Assembly (NCBI GenBank): GCA_016782885.1
Contig: JADHXQ010000019.1
Span: 1-52,834 of the forward strand
Source: Phycisphaerae bacterium
Lineage (GTDB): Bacteria; Planctomycetota; Phycisphaerae; SM23-33
Direction: 5' to 3'
Length of the DNA: 52,834 bases
Positions 16,051-21,617 of the stretch are shown one piece after another. Positions within the stretch are counted from its first letter, which is position 1, and every line of letters starts with the position of its first letter. Under the pieces are notes generated by a model, which ran no database searches, was not told the DNA's origin, and saw nothing but the letters and a program-made list of their open reading frames with translations. The position numbers and the translations under genes were made by a program.

Positions 16051-16295
16051 TACGAACGGAAACGGGAGTTGCATTCGTGACGTTTATCAAATACATCCAT
16101 CTTTGTGTTCTTCCGTCTTCCTGCTACGCCCTTTAGGCTGCGCATGACAAGTCGCCGGCGGGTGCGTCATGACAAGTTGCGTTCTTTTGGGTAGATTAAT
16201 CTCGAAGAAGAAGCCGTCGGGAAGATAGAATAGTCCCGCCACCTTTTACGGCCGGTGGATTCACCGCGAAAGAACGCATAGAAGAACGAGACCAT

Positions 16296-16353
16296 GCCTG
16301 AAAAACTAGTCGCACACGCGCCGGCGACAGTGGGCGTTATTGAGTTGTTGGGC
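16296..16353 (+). other. attC-like recombination site A (weak)
   Basis: It begins GCCTGAA and ends GTTGGGC, which fits the GTTRRRY core. Inside is a stem CTaGTCGC / GCGACAG with one extrahelical A, as in attC sites. The spacer to the right core is longer than usual and an alternative core GTTATTG at 16335 exists, so the right boundary is uncertain. The next gene starts eight bases after the core. Confidence 0.35.
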
Positions 16354-16361
16354 AGAAAGAG

Positions 16362-16661
16362 ATGAAAGAGATAAACCCAAACTCGTTTCCTGGCAGGATG
16401 CTTCAGCATCTGGACCAATTGGCCCATCAACTTCTCGACGCAAGACAGTACTCTCGCCTGAAACTCGTTACAGAGCTTCTTGCCACCTTCTCACAAGGTG
16501 CATGGTCCCAAGTTGATGAAGATGTGAAGAAGAAGATTCTGGAGCAACTCCAGCAGGATTTCCATACCAGAGCATGGGACGATTGGGAATGGAGCGAGGA
16601 TTCATCCTACGGAAGGATCCACGCACTCATTGCAGCGGAGCACAAAGCCATGACACGATAA
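16362..16661 (+). CDS. Small hypothetical protein (putative cassette gene 1)
   Basis: A 99-residue, largely helical and charged protein with tryptophans near the end (RAWDDWEWSED); no family is recognised. The ATG is preceded by AGAAAGAG and lies eight bases after an attC-like core. The stop is ten bases before the next attC-like site at 16671. That tight packing between sites is the usual geometry of an integron gene cassette and is the main reason to accept the frame as real. Base composition appears lower in GC than the surrounding backbone genes. No transmembrane segment or signal is visible. Function unknown. Confidence 0.6.
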   Translation: MKEINPNSFPGRMLQHLDQLAHQLLDARQYSRLKLVTELLATFSQGAWSQVDEDVKKKILEQLQQDFHTRAWDDWEWSEDSSYGRIHALIAAEHKAMTR

Positions 16662-16670
16662 ACAGAAGAT

Positions 16671-16732
16671 GCCGAACAAGTTTCTGCAGGGCACGTCGCT
16701 GATCGCGGCGCCGCTGAACTGCAACGTTATGC
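16671..16732 (+). other. attC-like recombination site B
   Basis: 62 bases. The left core GCCGAAC and right core GTTATGC are imperfectly complementary. The inner arms CAGGGCACGTCGC and GCGCCGCTGAACTG pair imperfectly. The right half GCGGCGCCGCTGA...CAACGTTATGC is almost identical to site C at 17142-17198. Confidence 0.6.
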
Positions 16733-16807
16733 TCAGCAATAAGGAGAACACCATTAAGAATAGCACTGATTCGGGAATTCCGTGGCCGCTCTGGGGGCAG
16801 AGGCCGC

Positions 16808-16832
16808 TTGAGCCCCGTTTACGGGGCTTTTC
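16808..16832 (+). terminator. Terminator-like hairpin
   Basis: GCCCCGTTTACGGGGC followed by TTTT. The hairpin and the bases after it (CGCCCGGCCGCCA) recur nearly unchanged at 18030-18054, so it is also part of a dispersed repeat. Confidence 0.45.
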
Positions 16833-16856
16833 GCCCGGCCGCCAGGCCGGACCAGG

Positions 16857-16879
16857 CCAGGGCTTTTAGCCCTGGTTTT
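16857..16879 (+). terminator. Terminator-like hairpin
   Basis: CCAGGGCT-TT-AGCCCTGG followed by TTTT, an 8-bp stem with a T-run. Confidence 0.5.
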
Positions 16880-16991
16880 GAATCCGACACCCCACCCCTT
16901 CTTCTTGTCTCTTAGCCCGGTTCAGCGGGGTCAAGAATGGGACGCTCATGTCACGAGAACAGTAATGCTCTCGCAGGCGACAGGCCGTAAT

Positions 16992-17020
16992 CGTAGACGC
17001 GGCGAGACGCCGCGTCTACG
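16992..17020. repeat. REP-like palindrome, copy 2
   Basis: CGTAGACGCGGCG-AGA-CGCCGCGTCTACG is a perfect 13-bp stem with a 3-base loop, followed by AACGGA as in copy 1 at 16031. Confidence 0.65.
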
Positions 17021-17065
17021 AACGGAGATGCAGTTAGGCTTCGTATAGAAGGCAATTTGTTCCTT

Positions 17066-17090
17066 AACGGCTAAATGCGCTCTGACCCCA
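17066..17090 (+). repeat. Dispersed 25-base repeat, direct copy
   Basis: Starts AACGGCTAAATGCGCTCTGA and ends CCCCA; identical to the copy at 17101-17125 and inverted at 15881-15905. A shorter CTGACCCC motif is repeated after each copy. Confidence 0.6.
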
Positions 17091-17100
17091 CTGACCCCTT

Positions 17101-17125
17101 AACGGCTAAATGCGCTCTGACCCCA
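17101..17125 (+). repeat. Dispersed 25-base repeat, second direct copy
   Basis: Same unit as 17066-17090, 35 bases further on, followed by two more CTGACCCC units. Confidence 0.6.
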
Positions 17126-17141
17126 CTCTGACCCCACTGAC

Positions 17142-17198
17142 CCCAAACGCTCCAGAGGACACGCGTGAACGCGGCGCCGCTGAGCTTCAACGTTATGC
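17142..17198 (+). other. attC-like recombination site C
   Basis: 57 bases ending in core GTTATGC. The inner right arm GCGGCGCCGCTGAGC pairs with the left arm beginning GCTCCAG, with one extruded C. The right half is nearly identical to site B. The left core (CCCAAAC) is degenerate. Confidence 0.55.
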
Positions 17199-17214
17199 TC
17201 AACAGACAAAGGAC

Positions 17215-17234
17215 ACAGTTGTGATGAATCGCAC
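17215..17234 (+). repeat. 20-base direct repeat flanking the toxin-antitoxin pair, left copy
   Basis: ACAGTTGTGATGAATCGCAC, identical to 17979-17998. The two copies bracket the toxin-antitoxin genes. Confidence 0.65.
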
Positions 17235-17356
17235 GAGCATTGAACGACGCTTCTACCACGAAAAACACGTAAGTACTGCGGATTCCCCCGGGAACAGAAA
17301 AAGATGATCATTATCTGCTTGTTTGCAGTTAACGCGTATGTTAACCTGTGATTGAC

Positions 17357-17707
17357 ATGAGAGAAATCATCTTTTACAGGACGCCTGCAGGCAGCAGCCC
17401 CATTGATGATTTTCTCGATGCGTTATCTTCAAAGCAGGCAAGGAAAGTTACATGGGTTTTGAATCTTCTTGAAGAACTGGAGATTGTACCGAAACAGTAT
17501 TTCAAGAAGATGACCAATACTGATGATCTATGGGAAGTTCGAGTGAAAACAGGCTCGAACATATTCCGGCTTCTCGGTTTCTTTGACGGCGCGAAAATAG
17601 TGATCTTATCCCATGCGTTCCAGAAGAAGACGCAGAAGACACCACGGCAAGCCATCAAACTCGCCGAAGCGAGAAAGAAAGATTACTTCGGAAGGAAGAA
17701 GAAATGA
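17357..17707 (+). CDS. RelE/HigB-type toxin (phage Gp49-like family)
   Basis: A 116-residue basic protein with the features of the RelE/HigB superfamily: [23 protein letters not shown], then [21 protein letters not shown] and [19 protein letters not shown], which form the toxin beta sheet and the C-terminal helix. Family members are ribosome-dependent mRNA endonucleases. It overlaps the downstream antitoxin by four bases (ATGA), and the toxin-first order is typical of HigBA. The ATG at 17357 gives the natural start; a GTG three codons upstream is also open. Toxin-antitoxin pairs are common passengers of integron arrays, where they can stabilise the array (inference). Confidence 0.88.
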   Translation: MREIIFYRTPAGSSPIDDFLDALSSKQARKVTWVLNLLEELEIVPKQYFKKMTNTDDLWEVRVKTGSNIFRLLGFFDGAKIVILSHAFQKKTQKTPRQAIKLAEARKKDYFGRKKK

Positions 17708-17979
17708 GTGATGTAAAAACATATATACGAAAGCGTAAAGCCAGAGATCCCGAATTTGCAAAGGACTTTGATTCCAGATATGAGCAATTCAAGATCGGCG
17801 TTATGCTCAAACAGGCCAGAGAAGAAGCGGGTATGACCCAAGAGGAACTTGCAGCACGCATGCACACAAAGAAAACGGCCATTTCCAGAATCGAAAACCA
17901 TGCTGAAGATATTAAACTGTCAACTCTCGAAAAGTTCGCCCATGCGCTGGGCAAGAAACTCAAACTCGAAGTTGCATAA
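17704..17979 (+). CDS. HigA-type XRE-family antitoxin
   Basis: A 91-residue protein with a helix-turn-helix of the Cro/C1 type in the middle: [19 protein letters not shown], then [20 protein letters not shown], then [16 protein letters not shown]. It would bind the toxin and repress its own operon. The gene begins inside the toxin stop codon. Its own stop lies in GCATAAC, which resembles the left core of an attC site, and then the right copy of the 20-base direct repeat begins. The organisation matches the widespread toxin-first HigBA modules. The exact specificity cannot be read from sequence. Confidence 0.9.
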   Translation: MSDVKTYIRKRKARDPEFAKDFDSRYEQFKIGVMLKQAREEAGMTQEELAARMHTKKTAISRIENHAEDIKLSTLEKFAHALGKKLKLEVA

Positions 17980-17998
17980 CAGTTGTGATGAATCGCAC
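17979..17998 (+). repeat. 20-base direct repeat flanking the toxin-antitoxin pair, right copy
   Basis: Identical to 17215-17234; it begins at the last base of the antitoxin stop codon. Confidence 0.65.
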
Positions 17999-18029
17999 AG
18001 CCATTAACCACCTTGGGCGCGGAAACAGC

Positions 18030-18054
18030 TTGAGCCCCGCCAGCGGGGCTTTTT
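18030..18054 (+). terminator. Terminator-like hairpin after the toxin-antitoxin operon
   Basis: GCCCCGCCAGCGGGGC followed by TTTTT. It and the following GCCCGGCCGCCAG are a near copy of the block at 16808-16845. Confidence 0.55.
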
Positions 18055-18222
18055 GCCCGGCCGCCAGCGGGCCTCGAACGACATGAAACATCGCACTCGC
18101 CCGCGACACCGACTTCCTCACGGAGACGGGAGTTGCCTTCGTTCGGTACTTCGTCTATCCTCGATACATAAACCGGTTCCCGCAGAGGGGACTCTAGCCC
18201 CAATAGTTCGCGCCCGTACCGG

Positions 18223-18281
18223 GCGCAAGCAAACGGATGCACGCGATGGCTTACAACCGCGCGTGATCCGCAATGTTAGGC
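18223..18281 (+). other. attC site (59 bp), best-formed copy
   Basis: Exactly 59 bases. The right core GTTAGGC is canonical. The inner stem is GGATgCACGCG against CGCGTGATCC, fully paired except for one extrahelical G, the hallmark of attC strand recognition. The loop is about 14 bases and the right spacer is five. The left core GCGCAAG is degenerate. The next gene starts seven bases after the core. Confidence 0.7.
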
Positions 18282-18288
18282 GGACAAT

Positions 18289-18936
18289 ATGGCCCGTGAT
18301 GATTGGTGCAGAAGCACTACATGGACGAAAGAGGACCAAGATAGATTCTTCGCCCGCAACAAGCGCAGTCGAGGAACTGACAGCAAGGCCCAGTATATGC
18401 GTATCCAGGCGGAGACATTATTAGACACTGGGAGCGGCAAGTTGGCAGAAGCGGCGTTGGCGCTTATCGAGGAAGCCCTTTCGGACTATCCGGAATCATT
18501 TGATCGCGCTCTGACGTATGATGCGGCTGGGCGTGCATGCGTTAGTCTTGGTAAGAGGGGAAAAGCTATTGAGTATTTCCGAAGCGCAATGGCGAGGGAG
18601 AAGGAGTTCCCCGGCATTGGAAGCAACGCTTGTTTCAACTATGCAAGGCTTGTTGTGGAAGAAGCGATGGTTGAGCTTTACACGGACGCCCTGCAGGCGG
18701 TCGAAGAATATGGATCGCCCGTGTTTCCAGTGCATGCGTATTATCAGTCGGGAATGAGGGCAGCTGTGGCGCAGAATGCCGGTGAACATGATGCAGCCAA
18801 AGCCCACGCTGAAAAAGCCCTTGCCTCGGCTTCAGTTTCGGATACAGGACTCAGTCACGGCCGCGGACATCTAGGCACCGTGCGTAATCAGGAATCCGAC
18901 TTTCATAAAGCAATAATGAGGATAGTATCATCATAG
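18289..18936 (+). CDS. TPR-like hypothetical protein (putative cassette gene)
   Basis: A 215-residue soluble protein. The start MARDDWCRSTTWTKEDQDRF and the following helical pairs (AQYMRIQAETLLDTG, AALALIEEALSDYPESFDRALTYDAAGRACVSLG, KAIEYFRSAMAREKEF) resemble tetratricopeptide-like repeats and a family of hypothetical proteins I have seen with the same MARDDW start. No catalytic motif or signal peptide is visible. The ATG lies seven bases after the canonical core of the 59-bp attC site, and the stop is just before another attC-like sequence. That placement makes it a textbook cassette gene. Function unknown. Confidence 0.75.
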   Translation: MARDDWCRSTTWTKEDQDRFFARNKRSRGTDSKAQYMRIQAETLLDTGSGKLAEAALALIEEALSDYPESFDRALTYDAAGRACVSLGKRGKAIEYFRSAMAREKEFPGIGSNACFNYARLVVEEAMVELYTDALQAVEEYGSPVFPVHAYYQSGMRAAVAQNAGEHDAAKAHAEKALASASVSDTGLSHGRGHLGTVRNQESDFHKAIMRIVSS

Positions 18937-18941
18937 GAGCC

Positions 18942-18981
18942 ATCGAACGGGTGGCGCCGCCGATGAGCTCTAACGTTCGGT
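18942..18981 (+). other. attC-like site D, short or degraded
   Basis: 40 bases with ATCGAAC and GTTCGGT as outer cores (six of seven bases complementary). Inside, GGCGCCGCC...GAGCTCTAAC resembles the right half of sites B and C. It is shorter than most attC sites, so it may be truncated. Confidence 0.4.
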
Positions 18982-18992
18982 AACAAAGACAA

Positions 18993-19634
18993 ATGAAAAT
19001 AGACACAGACAAAATCAAAGAAGAGTCAGAAGAAATTGTGTTGAAAGCCGGCGGAAAGATCTGTGATTGGCTCCCGCACATAGAGTTCACCAGGATACGG
19101 GATGAAGAACAAGTTGTTGCCAGAGCCCTGATCCTCAATGCAATGATTAACATACACTTTCAGGCTCCCACAGAAGTGATTGGCGATTGGATCAGTCGTC
19201 ACAATCTCAATTCGTTCCTGTCGGAAAGAGAAAAGTCCATTCTGAGCCGAAAGAATGAGAACCTGACAGAGCAGGAGAAAGTCGATCTATATTGGTACAT
19301 TGAGGCTCTTTGGGCGTTTCTGTGGGCCACGAACATGATCGACAAGATGGATTTCGCCACAGGAATCCCCGATAGCATGGCATCAATGTGCCCGGACCTT
19401 CAAATCAATGAAGGCGACGAGAAGTTTGCCGAAAACATGTCGCTCAGAGACTATGATGATCTCTACAAAGAGAGAGATTTGTATTATCGCGTCATGTGGT
19501 ATGCCAGACAACTGTCGCTAACGGGCGGTGCGGACCCGAAATTCGATATGAGCAGAACTATGGAAAGACGAAAAGCGCTTGAGTGGATTATGGATGCCGA
19601 GTTGGATTGGGATGATGTCCCGCTCGATACATGA
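18993..19634 (+). CDS. DUF4272-like protein (putative last cassette gene)
   Basis: A 213-residue, mainly helical protein. The order of motifs fits DUF4272: VVARALILNAMINIHFQAP, WISRHNLNSFLSEREKSIL, a central YWYIEALWAFLWATNMIDK, then LYYRVMWYARQL, and the characteristic end ALEWIMDAELDWDDVPLDT. The biochemical role of this family is unknown; members often occur with toxin or immunity loci and in cassettes. The start ATG is eleven bases after attC-like site D. It has lower GC than the sulfatase that follows. The stop overlaps an in-frame ATG of the sulfatase frame, but that ATG is probably not the sulfatase start. Confidence 0.7.
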   Translation: MKIDTDKIKEESEEIVLKAGGKICDWLPHIEFTRIRDEEQVVARALILNAMINIHFQAPTEVIGDWISRHNLNSFLSEREKSILSRKNENLTEQEKVDLYWYIEALWAFLWATNMIDKMDFATGIPDSMASMCPDLQINEGDEKFAENMSLRDYDDLYKERDLYYRVMWYARQLSLTGGADPKFDMSRTMERRKALEWIMDAELDWDDVPLDT

Positions 19635-19650
19635 AGAACCGAAAAAACGC

Positions 19651-19680
19651 TTCCTTCGAACCACCTGCGGCGGTTCGAAG
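19651..19680. repeat. Inverted repeat between the DUF4272 gene and the sulfatase
   Basis: TTCGAACC, then acctgcggc, then GGTTCGAA, extended by CTTC and GAAG with one bulged C. There is no T-run, so it may be a folded remnant of a recombination site or a weak terminator. It marks the end of the cassette-like region. Confidence 0.45.
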
Positions 19681-19711
19681 AAGCCGGGGCCTTCGCCAAA
19701 GAAAGCATGAC

Positions 19712-21124
19712 ATGAATATGAATAGACGCGATTTTATCAGGACTGTGACGGCGGCTGCGGCGTGTGCGGCCGGTGGGCGGGGTGCGGGCGCTGAGGATGC
19801 CGCGAAGAAAAACGACCGGCCCAATATCCTGTTCATCATTACCGATCAGCAGCATGCGGGCATGATGAGTTGCGCGGGCAACAAGTGGTTAAAAACTCCG
19901 GCGATGGACTCGCTGGCGAAGGGGGGCATTCGTTTCGAGAGGGCATATTGCGCCAATCCCGTCTGCGTGCCGAGCCGCACAAGCATGGCTACCGGGATGA
20001 TGCCCAATCGGCTGGGGGCGTCGAACAACGCCGCGGGCATGAAGATCCGGACACTCCCGCCCGAGGTGGACGCCGGCTCGCTCGGAAAGATCATGAAGCG
20101 CGCGGGTTACGACACGTTCTACGGCGGCAAGGTGCATATGTGCAGATCGCTGGCGCCCGGGAACGCGGGTTACGACAAGTACTTCAAGGATCAGCGAGGC
20201 CGGCTGCCGGCGGCGTGCCTGGCGTTCATGAAAACCAAACGCGGCAAACCGTTCTTCGCTGTGGCGTCATTCATCAATCCCCATGATATCTGCTTCGCCC
20301 ACCTCGCCCGCAAAGGCACAGACAGGCACAACGTGCTCAAGCTGTACAAAAAGGCATCTTCCCTTCCGGACGAGAAACTGCCCCCGCTTCCGGCGAACTA
20401 TGCAATTCCGAAGAAGGAACCGGCGAGTCTCGGGGAGCATTTGAGCCCTCGGGCGGTAACTCCCGCGATCACCATGCGGAAAGAATATGACGAGAAGGCG
20501 TGGCGGATCTATCGCTGGATATATCTACGCCTGGCTGAGCAGGTCGATAAGCACATCGGCGCGATCCTCGATGGGCTGAAAGCCTCCGGGCTGGAAGACA
20601 ATACGCTGGTCATCTTCACCAGCGACCACGGGAACATGGATGCAAGCCACAAACTGGCGTCAAAAGGCTTGTTCTACGAAGAATCGGTGGGAGTGCCCCT
20701 TATCCTCAAGTACAAAGGCGGTATTGCGGGCGGCAAGACCGACGGGAAACATCTGGTCTCCACGGGACTCGATATCCTGCCGACGATTTGCGATTACGCG
20801 CGGGCCCGGACGCCGGTTGGTCTGCTGGGACGGAGCCTTCGCCCGCTGGCCGAAGGCAGGCGCGTCGATGAATGGCGACCCTACGTGGCGTCCGAGAACG
20901 GGTGGACCCGAATGATCCGAAGCCGGAAGTTCAAATACTGCAGCTATGCGGCGGATACAGGCAACGAGTCACTGGTCGATATGGAAAACGACCCCGGTGA
21001 AATGCGGAACCTCGCCGGCGACCAGAAATTCCGGGATGTACTGGCGGAACATCGCAGACTCCTGGCGGACTGGATCAGGATTTCCGACGATAAAGATGGA
21101 GCGAAGTACGTCAGAAATGGGTGA
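19712..21124 (+). CDS. Tat-exported type I sulfatase
   Basis: A 470-residue arylsulfatase-family enzyme. The Tat signal is NRRDFIRTVTAAAACAAGG. NILFIITDQQHAGMM gives the first metal-binding aspartate. The sulfatase signature CVPSRTSMATG has Cys 85 as the residue converted to formylglycine, so an FGE is required elsewhere in the genome. The second metal site is VIFTSDHGNMDASHKL. C-terminal features (DMENDPGEMRNLAGD) are typical. Family substrates are sulfated polysaccharides or small sulfate esters; specificity cannot be read here. I chose the ATG at 19712 because it begins the Tat signal; an in-frame ATG at 19631 would add 27 residues without a signal. The product probably acts in the periplasm. 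Confidence 0.9.
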   Translation: MNMNRRDFIRTVTAAAACAAGGRGAGAEDAAKKNDRPNILFIITDQQHAGMMSCAGNKWLKTPAMDSLAKGGIRFERAYCANPVCVPSRTSMATGMMPNRLGASNNAAGMKIRTLPPEVDAGSLGKIMKRAGYDTFYGGKVHMCRSLAPGNAGYDKYFKDQRGRLPAACLAFMKTKRGKPFFAVASFINPHDICFAHLARKGTDRHNVLKLYKKASSLPDEKLPPLPANYAIPKKEPASLGEHLSPRAVTPAITMRKEYDEKAWRIYRWIYLRLAEQVDKHIGAILDGLKASGLEDNTLVIFTSDHGNMDASHKLASKGLFYEESVGVPLILKYKGGIAGGKTDGKHLVSTGLDILPTICDYARARTPVGLLGRSLRPLAEGRRVDEWRPYVASENGWTRMIRSRKFKYCSYAADTGNESLVDMENDPGEMRNLAGDQKFRDVLAEHRRLLADWIRISDDKDGAKYVRNG

Positions 21125-21617
21125 CCGTGAGCGGGAGAGCAAGCCCCCTCGATTCCATGTTGGTGATATAACACTCTGCTGGAACGCATGTTAAGGTGCT
21201 GTGACATATCACGCGGCGTCAAATGTATTTTCAAGAACGCTCCGGGACGGGCCGCGTTGCCATAAACACCTTTTGGCAAGGCGTTTACAGCGATACGCGG
21301 AGTGGGCCTTTACGATTTGCGCCCTTGGCGGCAGGTTCTCATTTTGTCGCGGCGGCTGGGCGGGGATCCTTCGGGCTATATTGTATCGATGATAAATCAT
21401 ATGTTATAAACGTTTACGAGACGGGCGGATAGCTTGGCTGTGCGGGCATCTTGTGCGGCGAGAATGGCTCATCCCCGCTCAGGCGGCGCGGGCGGAAGGT
21501 GTGAACCATTTGTGACATGCCGGCGATACTGTCGGAAAAAACCAAGACCCCAACCGCTTGGGAATGTACAATGTCTGCCCGGACTTGACCGAACCTCTGC
21601 AGCGAGTAACTACAAGC
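21125..21617. other. Intergenic region without recognised gene
   Basis: About 490 bases between the sulfatase and the DUF4159 gene. Open frames here lack ribosome-binding sites and domains. The A/T-rich stretch around 21385-21415 could contain a promoter for the downstream gene. I see no repeats or RNA genes. Confidence 0.5.

Larger units (their letters stand above)
15600..16295. other. Non-coding region between the VIT-VWA gene and the first attC-like site
   Basis: About 700 bases without a convincing gene; the open frames have no ribosome-binding sites and no recognisable domains. It contains a perfect hairpin (15719-15758), a short tandem GCCGTTGTCGT-type repeat (15832-15870), one inverted copy of a 25-base dispersed repeat (15881-15905) and a REP-like palindrome (16031-16050). 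Confidence 0.6.
16733..17141. other. Apparently non-coding cassette between attC-like sites B and C
   Basis: About 410 bases with no frame I can support. It holds two terminator-like hairpins (16808-16832 and 16857-16879), a 13-bp perfect REP-like palindrome (16992-17020) and two direct copies of the 25-base dispersed repeat (17066-17125). Confidence 0.55.

Noticed and set aside
15804-16136. Open frame over the tandem repeat and dispersed repeat
   Set aside because: It runs through repeat sequences, lacks a ribosome-binding site and has no homology I recognise.
15832-17125. CRISPR array
   Set aside because: The repeats are irregularly spaced, partly inverted and not separated by unique spacers of equal length; no cas gene is seen.
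17704-17979. Phage repressor rather than antitoxin
   Set aside because: It is coupled to a RelE/HigB-type toxin by a four-base overlap, and no phage genes are present.
19631-19711. Upstream ATG for the sulfatase
   Set aside because: It would place 27 non-signal residues before the twin-arginine motif; the ATG at 19712 gives a standard Tat signal.
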